A DNA stretch of 5,571 nt from Vulcanococcus sp. SFB_649D_100_25 (lineage in GTDB: Bacteria > Cyanobacteriota > Cyanobacteriia > PCC-6307 > Cyanobiaceae), in NCBI GenBank assembly GCA_030833825.1, contig JAURGL010000108.1, forward strand, positions 1-5,571, in the 5' to 3' direction. The notes under the pieces were generated by a model. The model searched no databases, had not been told where the DNA came from, and saw only the letters and a list, made by a program, of their open reading frames with translations. The first letter of the stretch is position 1. Each line of letters begins with the position of its first letter. Both the position numbers and the translations under genes were made by a program. Below are positions 1 through 5,571 of this stretch, piece after piece.

Positions 1-816
1 CGGGTCGTCATCGCCATGCGCGATCCAGACCCCCGGGTAGCGGGAGGTGGAATCGCCCAACTGGAATCCGCTGGGCTGGAGGTGATCAGCGGGATCTGCG
101 AAGCGGAGGCCCAGGCCCTCAACCGCAGCTTCATCCACCGGGTGCGCACCGGTCGTCCCTTGGGGATTCTCAAGTGGGCGATGAGCCTGGATGGACGCAC
201 GGCCCTGCCCAATGGCTCCAGCCAGTGGATCTCCGGCCCCCCGGCGCGCGCCTGGGTTCATCAGCTCCGGGCCCAATGCGATGCCGTGATCGTGGGGGGC
301 GGCACCGTCCGGACGGACAATCCCCTGCTCACCAGCCGGGGCCAACGCAACCCGGAGCCGCTGCGGGTGGTCCTCAGCCGGCTGCTAGATCTCCCAGAAG
401 GGTCCCAGCTCTGGGACCAGAACCCCGCTACCACCTTGGTCCTGCACAGCAGCGCCGCCCCGCTCTCGAACCAACAGCAGCTCGAGGCCCGCGGAATTGA
501 GCACCTGAGCCTGGATGACTGCACGCCCCGAGGTGCCCTGGAGGTGCTGGCCAAACGGGGCTGCAACCAGGTCCTCTGGGAGTGCGGCCCTGAGCTGGCA
601 GCGCCCGCACTGAGACAGGGATGTGTGCAGCAGGTGGCCGCTGTGATCGCCCCAAAACTGCTGGGGGGCCTCGCCGCCCGCACACCCCTTGGGGATCTGG
701 GATTGGTTGATGTCAACCAAGCAGAGCCATGGTCAGCCAATCAGCTCCGAACACTCGGCGATGACTGGCTGATTCAACTCAACCCTGATCCTCTGAATCC
801 ACAAGGGATTCATTGA
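1..816 (+). CDS. ribD: RibD, bifunctional riboflavin biosynthesis deaminase/reductase, 3' part (5' end outside window)
   Basis: RibD deaminates the pyrimidine intermediate of riboflavin synthesis and then reduces its ribosyl side chain with NADPH in the cytosol. The frame is open from base 1, and 271 residues are visible of a family length of roughly 360-380, so the zinc-binding deaminase core is missing. Only its end is present (visible residues 1-41: RVVIAMRDPDPRVAGGGIA, then ISGICEAEAQALN). The C-terminal reductase domain follows: LKWAMSLDGRTA at about 57-68, SQWISGP at 74-80, the nucleotide-binding VGGGTVRTDNPLL at 98-110, and ECGPELA starting at Glu194, the glutamate expected in the substrate site. 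A glycine turn near KLLGG follows. The ATG at base 16 is internal and is not the start, because conserved residues precede it. The last 38 bases overlap the end of the convergent channel gene. The assignment rests on motif recognition and is secure. A stand-alone reductase is unlikely because deaminase sequence is still in frame at the edge. Confidence 0.93.
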   Translation, partial: RVVIAMRDPDPRVAGGGIAQLESAGLEVISGICEAEAQALNRSFIHRVRTGRPLGILKWAMSLDGRTALPNGSSQWISGPPARAWVHQLRAQCDAVIVGGGTVRTDNPLLTSRGQRNPEPLRVVLSRLLDLPEGSQLWDQNPATTLVLHSSAAPLSNQQQLEARGIEHLSLDDCTPRGALEVLAKRGCNQVLWECGPELAAPALRQGCVQQVAAVIAPKLLGGLAARTPLGDLGLVDVNQAEPWSANQLRTLGDDWLIQLNPDPLNPQGIH

Positions 817-1558
817 TCTCCTCCTCTACATCCTGAACGGTGTAGCGGCTGATCAGCAGACCCATCACCAGGGCCAGATAGACAGTCCCGGTGATCGCCA
901 CCATCACACTGACCATTTGACTTTGCGGGGTGACGGGGTGGATGTCTCCGTATCCCGTTGTGGTCAGGGTGATGAAGGCGAAATAGTTGAGCTGAACGAA
1001 GTCAATCGACCACACCTTTGCTGTCGGAGGCGGGACTGTTCCATGCCATTGCAGGACTGAATCCTGAACGGAATGGGTGCTGGCAAAACTGCCTGGTGCC
1101 ACGGTTTCCAGCACGCTGAACAGCAGCCCTGCGGCCAGACCGAGTAGCAGGTAACCCGCCAGAGCACCGGTCAACACGTCGCGGTTGATGGTGCGCTCTT
1201 TGGCGAGGTTGGCGATCAGCCTCTGGCAGCTCCAGGCCACAAGCGCCGTCCAGAGGAAGAGCAACGGCAAACCAGCCTGACCCGCCGCCGCACTGTTGAA
1301 GTACCAAACCAAAGACGCCGCAAAGGTCACCAGGGTGATCAGCTGATAGAGGCGCGTGCGCAGCAACGACCAGCGCAACCCCGACAGACTGCCCCCCAGG
1401 CTCGTGAAGAGCACCAAGGGCATCGCCAGGTAGCCCGCGGCCGAAAGCTGCCGCAGCCCCCTCGGCAGCATCAAACACATCAACACCAACAAACAGTTCA
1501 GCAACAGAAGGCGGTAGCCCCGATGGCGACGGTTCTGTCGCAGCAGGCTGCTCTCCAT
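779..1558 (-). CDS. Potassium-channel-like membrane protein (two-TM pore domain with extra N-terminal membrane segments)
   Basis: This is a predicted inner-membrane protein of 259 residues. The signature TTTGYGDIHP (residues 199-208) is the selectivity filter of K+ channels. It sits between a hydrophobic helix at about 130-150 with a pore helix at about 186-198, and a last helix at about 214-236, which is the classical ion-channel pore domain (Ion_trans_2 type). Four further hydrophobic stretches lie N-terminal, at about 16-31, 42-56, 73-87 and 97-115, giving six in all. None shows the regularly spaced arginines of an S4 voltage sensor. The stretch between the fifth helix and the pore helix is long (about 35 residues) and contains PPP, which implies an extended external turret. 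The 23-residue acidic tail contains no RCK/TrkA-N nucleotide-binding domain. The N-terminus is basic (RQNRRHR), consistent with a cytoplasmic start. No clear Shine-Dalgarno is visible. It lies 30 bases after the SRAP gene on the same strand, so co-transcription is likely. The ion-channel fold is well supported; selectivity and gating are inference. Confidence 0.85.
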   Translation of the reverse strand: MESSLLRQNRRHRGYRLLLLNCLLVLMCLMLPRGLRQLSAAGYLAMPLVLFTSLGGSLSGLRWSLLRTRLYQLITLVTFAASLVWYFNSAAAGQAGLPLLFLWTALVAWSCQRLIANLAKERTINRDVLTGALAGYLLLGLAAGLLFSVLETVAPGSFASTHSVQDSVLQWHGTVPPPTAKVWSIDFVQLNYFAFITLTTTGYGDIHPVTPQSQMVSVMVAITGTVYLALVMGLLISRYTVQDVEEEINESLVDSEDQG

Positions 1559-1588
1559 CAGGCCTGAAGCAGTGCCCCAGTCTGGCGA

Positions 1589-2236
1589 TCAACCAAACAA
1601 CGGCAACTGATCCACATCGCTTTGCTTGCTGGTCTTCTGCCCCCCTTCGGCGAGCCAACCCTCGGGCGACCACCCGTGCATCAACGGCTGCAGGGCCCGC
1701 AGCCCAGGGCCATCCAGTGGCTCCATCCAGGCCTGCTCCAAACCCTCCGGGACGATCACCGGCATCCGGTCATGGAGGGGAGCCACCAGGGCATTGGGGG
1801 CCGTGGTGAGGACACAGCAACTCTCCACCTCACTGCCATCGGGGCCAATCCAGCGATCCCAAATCCCGGCCAACCAAAAGGGGAGACCATCGCGTCGCCC
1901 GACTCGGTGTCCTTTTTCAAAAAAGCCATCGGCTGGAAGCAGGCAGCGCCGATGCCTCCAGGGACCACGAAAACTGGCCTTCTCGGCCACGGTCTCCGCG
2001 CGGGCATTAAAGGGGCGCGCCCCCCCCAGGGGATCCTTACTCCACTCCGGCAGCAATCCCCAGAGCATCAGGGAAGAGCGGATCTGCCCGTGTTCCTGGC
2101 GCAGGGCCAACACCGGCTCCCCGGGGCGAATCAGAGGCCGCGGGGCGTAATGCTGCAGCAAACCCTCCGGCAGGGCCCCTCCCATCAAGGGCAACAACTG
2201 GTCGATCCGAGCGGTGAGGGAGTAGCGACCACACAT
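1589..2236 (-). CDS. SRAP (YedK/HMCES) family abasic-site DNA-protein crosslink protein
   Basis: SRAP proteins form a covalent thiazolidine link between an N-terminal cysteine and an abasic site in single-stranded DNA, which protects the lesion. The 215-residue product starts MCGRYSLT. Removal of Met exposes Cys2, the catalytic residue, and this fixes the start at base 2236 although the frame stays open about 66 codons further upstream. Other family landmarks are present: Arg4, LMLWGLLPEW (57-65), FNARAET (76-82, with Asn77 and Glu81), CLLPADGFFE (98-107, with Glu107), and PLHDRMPVI (153-161, with His155). These correspond to the Cys, Asn, Glu and His of the YedK active site. Length matches the family (about 200-230). 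A GGAG lies 11 bases before the start, a rather long spacing. The gene is divergent from ftsH and precedes the channel gene by 30 bases. The older name 'SOS response-associated peptidase' reflects gene neighbourhood in other bacteria. I see no LexA box in its upstream region. The family call is near certain. Confidence 0.94.
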   Translation of the reverse strand: MCGRYSLTARIDQLLPLMGGALPEGLLQHYAPRPLIRPGEPVLALRQEHGQIRSSLMLWGLLPEWSKDPLGGARPFNARAETVAEKASFRGPWRHRRCLLPADGFFEKGHRVGRRDGLPFWLAGIWDRWIGPDGSEVESCCVLTTAPNALVAPLHDRMPVIVPEGLEQAWMEPLDGPGLRALQPLMHGWSPEGWLAEGGQKTSKQSDVDQLPLFG

Positions 2237-2318
2237 GGCCTGAGGAGCTCCCGTTCGGTTCTCACCCCCACTGGGGCGTTTGGGCAACCCTAGTTTGGGG
2301 CCAACAAGCCCAAGACGA
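2237..2318. promoter_or_regulatory. Divergent spacer between the SRAP gene and ftsH, with short symmetric and repeated words
   Basis: These 82 bases must hold the promoters of both divergent genes. No hexamer pair stands out for either direction. Three small structures are visible: a perfect 8-base palindrome GGAGCTCC (2244-2251), a dyad CCCCA-C-TGGGG (2266-2276), and the word GTTTGGG repeated directly at 2278-2284 and 2293-2299, 15 bases apart. TTGGG (2295-2299) also pairs with CCCAA (2309-2313) just before the ftsH start. Any of these could be an operator, but such short GC-rich words also occur by chance in this genome, so only the presence of promoters somewhere in the spacer is a safe inference. 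Confidence 0.4.
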
Positions 2319-4199
2319 ATGCCTATCCGCAAGGACGACACGCCTCCGAACCGGCGTATGGGCCTCGTCAATCTGCTGTTGATTGGCTTCGGCGTGCTCC
2401 TGCTTGTGAGCAGCTTCCTGCCCAACCAAGGCATGCAGCAGGTGCCACGGGTGCCCTACTCCCTGTTCGTCAGTCAGGTGGACGACGGCGATGTCCGGCG
2501 CGCCTACATCACCCAGGAACAGATCCGCTACGAGCTGAAGGAGGCCCCAGCCGAGGGCGCCCCCACCGTCCTGGCAACCACGCCGATCTTCGACATGGAT
2601 CTGCCGAAGCGCCTGGAAGAGCACGGGGTTGAGTTCGCCGCAGCCCCCCCGCAGAAGCCCAGCTTCATCACCACGGCCCTCAGCTGGATCGTCCCCCCGC
2701 TGATCTTCATCCTGGTCCTGCAGTTCTTTGCCCGCCGCTCCATGGGCGGAGCGCAGGGGGCCCTGAGCTTCACCAAGAGCAAAGCCAAGGTGTATGTCCC
2801 CGATGAGGAATCACGGGTCACCTTCGCCGATGTGGCTGGCGTGGATGAGGCCAAGCAGGAGCTGACCGAGATCGTCGATTTCCTGAAGTCCTCTGAGCGC
2901 TACACCGCCATCGGTGCCCGCATCCCCAAGGGGGTTCTCCTGGTGGGCCCCCCTGGCACCGGCAAGACCCTCCTCTCGAAGGCCGTGGCCGGCGAAGCGG
3001 GTGTTCCCTTCTTCATCATTTCGGGCTCCGAGTTTGTGGAGCTGTTCGTGGGGGCCGGCGCCGCCCGCGTCCGCGACCTGTTCGAAGAAGCCAAGAAAAA
3101 GGCCCCTTGCATCATCTTCATCGACGAACTGGATGCCATCGGCAAGAGCCGGTCGGGCTCAATGGGCGTGGTCGGAGGCAACGACGAACGGGAGCAGACC
3201 CTCAACCAGCTCCTCACCGAGATGGATGGCTTCGCCACCAAGGACAAGCCAGTGATCGTCCTGGCCGCCACCAACCAGCCTGAGACCCTGGATGCGGCCC
3301 TGCTGCGCCCCGGTCGCTTCGATCGCCAGGTCCTGGTGGATCGCCCCGACCTCTCCGGGCGCAAGACCATCCTCGACATCTATGCCCGCAAGGTGAAGCT
3401 TGCCCCTGGCGTCGATCTCGACAAGATCGCCCAAGCCACCAGCGGCTTTGCCGGCGCGGATCTGGCCAACCTGGTGAATGAAGGCGCCCTGTTGGCGGCC
3501 CGGGCCATGCGGACCACCGTCGAGCAAGGCGACCTCAACGAGGCAATCGAACGCGTGGTGGCCGGCCTTGAGAAAAAGAGCCGGGTGCTGCAGCCCGATG
3601 AGAAGAAGGTCGTGGCCTACCACGAAGTGGGGCACGCGATTGTTGGCCACCTGATGCCCGGTGGCAGCAAGGTCGCCAAGATCTCGATCGTGCCCCGCGG
3701 CATGGCCGCCCTTGGCTACACCCTGCAGCTGCCCACCGAGGAGCGCTTCCTCAATTCCAAGGAAGACCTCGAAGGTCAGATCGCCACCCTGCTGGGGGGC
3801 CGCAGCGCCGAAGAGATCGTCTTTGGTGAAGTCACCACCGGGGCCGCCAACGACCTGCAGCGCGCCACTGACATCGCCGAGCAGATGGTGGGGACCTATG
3901 GGATGAGCGATGTCCTGGGCCCGCTGGCCTACGACAAACAAGGCGGCAGCCGCTTCCTCGGCGGCGCCAACAACCCCCGCCGGGTGGTGAGTGATGCCAC
4001 GGCCCAGGCCATCGACAAGGAGGTGCGCACCCTGGTCGACAACGCCCACGACAAAGCTCTGGCCATCTTGCGCCACAACCGTGAGCTGCTGGAGAGCATC
4101 TCCCAGCAGATCCTCGAGAAGGAAGTGATCGAGGGCGATGACCTCAAGGACCTCCTCTCCAGCAGCGTCATGCCCGAGGACGCCCAGGCCATCGCCTGA
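2319..4199 (+). CDS. ftsH: FtsH, membrane-anchored ATP-dependent zinc metalloprotease
   Basis: FtsH is a hexameric AAA+ protease that extracts and degrades damaged or unassembled membrane proteins and some soluble regulators. In cyanobacteria, FtsH family members act in photosystem II repair and other roles. The product has 626 residues: TM1 at about 16-34, a periplasmic/lumenal FtsH_ext domain at about 36-117, TM2 at about 118-137, the AAA+ module, and the peptidase. Visible motifs are Walker A GPPGTGKT (210-217), Walker B IIFIDELDA (265-273), the second region of homology with arginine fingers (RPGRFDR, 330-336), the zinc site HEVGH (435-439), and the third ligand Asp512 in AANDLQRA. All key residues are intact. 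I chose the ATG at 2319 (MPIRKDD) over an in-frame TTG at 2280. The MPIR start is what I recall for picocyanobacterial homologues, and the TTG would add 13 unremarkable residues. A strong Shine-Dalgarno is absent. The AAA+ sequence (KTLLSKAVAGEAG, FVGAGAARVRD) resembles what I remember of the FtsH1/FtsH4 branch more than the photosystem II repair pair FtsH2/FtsH3. That subgroup call is tentative. Confidence 0.97.
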   Translation: MPIRKDDTPPNRRMGLVNLLLIGFGVLLLVSSFLPNQGMQQVPRVPYSLFVSQVDDGDVRRAYITQEQIRYELKEAPAEGAPTVLATTPIFDMDLPKRLEEHGVEFAAAPPQKPSFITTALSWIVPPLIFILVLQFFARRSMGGAQGALSFTKSKAKVYVPDEESRVTFADVAGVDEAKQELTEIVDFLKSSERYTAIGARIPKGVLLVGPPGTGKTLLSKAVAGEAGVPFFIISGSEFVELFVGAGAARVRDLFEEAKKKAPCIIFIDELDAIGKSRSGSMGVVGGNDEREQTLNQLLTEMDGFATKDKPVIVLAATNQPETLDAALLRPGRFDRQVLVDRPDLSGRKTILDIYARKVKLAPGVDLDKIAQATSGFAGADLANLVNEGALLAARAMRTTVEQGDLNEAIERVVAGLEKKSRVLQPDEKKVVAYHEVGHAIVGHLMPGGSKVAKISIVPRGMAALGYTLQLPTEERFLNSKEDLEGQIATLLGGRSAEEIVFGEVTTGAANDLQRATDIAEQMVGTYGMSDVLGPLAYDKQGGSRFLGGANNPRRVVSDATAQAIDKEVRTLVDNAHDKALAILRHNRELLESISQQILEKEVIEGDDLKDLLSSSVMPEDAQAIA

Positions 4200-4210
4200 G
4201 CCCCCAGGGG

Positions 4211-4240
4211 TTGACGGCGGGGCCCGTGATCCCGGATAAG
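4211..4240 (+). promoter_or_regulatory. Candidate sigma-70-type promoter of argF
   Basis: TTGACG (4211-4216, five of six to TTGACA) is followed after 18 bases by GATAAG (4235-4240, four of six to TATAAT). Transcription would begin near 4247, leaving a leader of only about 14 bases before the argF ATG. It lies in the 61-base ftsH-argF gap, so argF could be transcribed independently of ftsH. This is read by eye only; spacing and fit are reasonable but not decisive. Confidence 0.45.
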
Positions 4241-4260
4241 GGTTCTTTGAAGACGGGCCC
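4220..4260 (+). repeat. Perfect 8-base GC-rich inverted repeat abutting the argF start codon
   Basis: GGGCCCGT (4220-4227) is the exact reverse complement of ACGGGCCC (4253-4260), with 25 bases between. The right arm ends immediately before the argF ATG at 4261 and covers the place where a ribosome binding site should be. In RNA reading through from ftsH, the arms could pair and hide the argF initiation region. In RNA starting at the candidate promoter inside the gap, the left arm would be absent. There is no following U-run, so it is not a canonical intrinsic terminator. The symmetry is seen directly; any regulatory role is inference. Confidence 0.45.
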
Positions 4261-5211
<951 letters not shown>

Positions 5212-5212
5212 C

Positions 5213-5241
5213 TTGCCAAGGCAGCCGGCGAGCGGTACATA
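5213..5241 (+). promoter_or_regulatory. Candidate lexA promoter overlapping the LexA box
   Basis: TTGCCA (5213-5218, five of six to TTGACA) begins two bases after the argF stop. Seventeen bases later lies TACATA (5236-5241), a poor -10 match (three of six). The proposed -10 falls inside the LexA box, so bound LexA would block RNA polymerase, as expected for autorepression. The weak -10 keeps confidence low. Confidence 0.35.
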
Positions 5242-5247
5242 TGTATT
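5234..5247 (+). promoter_or_regulatory. LexA box (SOS operator) upstream of lexA
   Basis: GGTACATATGTATT agrees with the cyanobacterial LexA-box consensus RGTACNNNDGTWCB, recalled from work on Anabaena, at 10 of 11 constrained positions. The single mismatch is T for C near the right end. Its core GTACATATGTAT is one base from a perfect 12-base palindrome. It ends 14 bases before the proposed lexA start, where an autoregulatory operator is expected. Location and sequence together make this the best-supported regulatory site in the window. Confidence 0.75.
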
Positions 5248-5261
5248 GACGAACATCTGCA

Positions 5262-5483
5262 TTGCCGGTGCCCGCTGGATCGCCCGAGCCCCTCACCACC
5301 GCCCAGCAAGAGCTCTACGAATGGCTCTCTGACTACATCGGGGTGCATCGCCACAGCCCCTCGATTCGCCAAATGATGGAGGCGATGGGCCTGCGCTCTC
5401 CCGCCCCGATTCAGAGCCGCCTCCGCCACCTCCAGCAAAATATACTGAAGAGCTTACTACTTCGCCAACTGCGGCAGATGTAG
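5262..5483 (+). CDS. lexA: LexA repressor, N-terminal DNA-binding part only; similarity ends abruptly near 5440
   Basis: LexA represses DNA-damage (SOS) genes and is inactivated by RecA-stimulated self-cleavage. Residues 1-59 fit the LexA winged helix-turn-helix: LTTAQQELYEWLSDYIG (11-27), the HSPSIRQMMEAMGL segment (31-44) and the recognition helix SPAPIQSRLRHLQQ (46-59). The next residues should be of the K-G-W type, leading into the wing. Instead the frame reads NILKSLLLRQLRQM and stops at 5483, so the product would be only 73 residues against a normal length of about 200. The cleavage site and the Ser-Lys protease domain are absent. The 14 trailing residues do not look like LexA and coincide with a drop in GC content, so the true gene was probably cut by an assembly join near 5438-5440. 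The start is TTG (5262), with no clear Shine-Dalgarno; a GTG at 5268 is an alternative. A LexA box lies just upstream, supporting identity and autoregulation. Confidence 0.85.
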   Translation: MPVPAGSPEPLTTAQQELYEWLSDYIGVHRHSPSIRQMMEAMGLRSPAPIQSRLRHLQQNILKSLLLRQLRQM

Positions 5484-5571
5484 CTTGTGCTGTTGTAATA
5501 ATAGTAGTTGTTAGTCCAACACCCCCTGCACCTGCTACTGAAGTGCTTGGATTGTTTGCACCTGCTGCACC
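5416..5571 (-). CDS. Fragment of a Gly/Ala/Ser/Thr-rich protein, both ends missing, probably from a different genome
   Basis: Read from the right edge on the minus strand, this gives 52 uninterrupted codons with no start in view. The product begins GAAGANNPSTSVAGAGGVG, continues through LTTTIITTAQATSAAVG and EVVSSSVYFA, and ends in a run of six glycines and serine. The small-residue composition followed by a Y-F/Y-AGGGGGG motif is reminiscent of glycine-rich domains in phage tail or other surface proteins, especially those seen in marine viral sequence. This is recognition of style, not of a named family. Of the 43 codons before the shared segment, 37 end in A or T, opposite to every other gene here. 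The frame stays open further left, down to a TGA at 5293-5295, but there it is only the reverse strand of lexA. The function is unknown. Confidence 0.5.

Noticed and set aside
1909..1926. T/A homopolymer tract in the SRAP gene as a possible frameshift or slippage site
   Set aside because: The frame continues correctly through it (ADGFFEKG) with conserved residues on both sides and no alternative overlapping frame of interest.
1622..2293. Long plus-strand open frame (223 codons) opposite the SRAP gene
   Set aside because: The product is proline/glutamine/arginine-rich without recognisable motifs, while the opposite strand encodes a complete SRAP protein with all active-site residues. It is a GC-rich shadow frame.
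2280..2318. Upstream TTG start for ftsH
   Set aside because: It would add 13 residues of non-conserved sequence; the ATG at 2319 gives the MPIR start I recall for homologues.
2237..2434. Upstream extension of the SRAP frame into ftsH
   Set aside because: Catalysis needs cysteine directly after the initiator methionine, so MCGRY at 2236 must be the start. The extension would also overlap the ftsH coding start.
4202..4210. CCCC-A-GGGG dyad after the ftsH stop as a terminator
   Set aside because: The stem is four pairs with a one-base loop and is not followed by a T-run.
5262..5483. A natural miniature LexA of 73 residues acting as a stand-alone DNA-binding protein
   Set aside because: The break falls inside the winged helix, the trailing residues lack LexA character, and the composition changes at the same point, so an assembly join explains it better.
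5441..5571. Insertion sequence or prophage attachment site inside lexA
   Set aside because: No terminal inverted repeat, target duplication, tRNA-like core or integrase is visible, and only one side of any supposed insertion lies in the window.

Overview
The window reads as a picocyanobacterial chromosome segment of the Synechococcus/Cyanobium type. It is GC-rich, densely packed and uses G/C-ending codons. The FtsH, ArgF and LexA proteins all have cyanobacterial-style sequences. It holds five recognisable genes plus the first part of a sixth, with no RNA genes, mobile elements or CRISPR array that I can see. No gene-free stretch exceeds 82 bases.

Layout. Bases 1-816 (+) are the 3' part of ribD (riboflavin synthesis), open at the left edge. 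Its end overlaps by 38 bases the end of a convergent gene (779-1558, -) for a membrane protein with a potassium-channel selectivity filter. Upstream of that gene, on the same strand and 30 bases away, is an SRAP/YedK-type protein (1589-2236, -) that shields abasic sites in DNA. An 82-base divergent spacer separates it from ftsH (2319-4199, +), a membrane-bound AAA+ zinc protease. argF (4261-5211, +, ornithine carbamoyltransferase) follows after 61 bases containing a candidate promoter and a GC-rich inverted repeat that abuts the argF start codon. lexA (from 5262, +) starts 50 bases after argF and is preceded by a near-consensus cyanobacterial LexA box.

Functional links are loose. SRAP and LexA are both DNA-damage related but are not in one transcription unit. 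ribD, ftsH and argF are unrelated housekeeping genes. ftsH-argF-lexA are co-directional, but argF and lexA each seem to have their own promoter.

The most unusual part is the right end. LexA similarity stops abruptly after about residue 59, near base 5440. The remaining 131 bases are only 47% G+C (62 of 131 by count). On the minus strand they encode, in an uninterrupted frame that runs off the window edge, a Gly/Ala/Ser/Thr-rich protein reminiscent of glycine-rich phage or surface proteins. The two sequences meet at about 24 bases that can be read both as lexA codons (+) and as a run of glycine codons (-). The simplest reading is a chimeric assembly join on a shared low-complexity word, not a natural gene fusion. 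I see no convincing new multi-gene system here.
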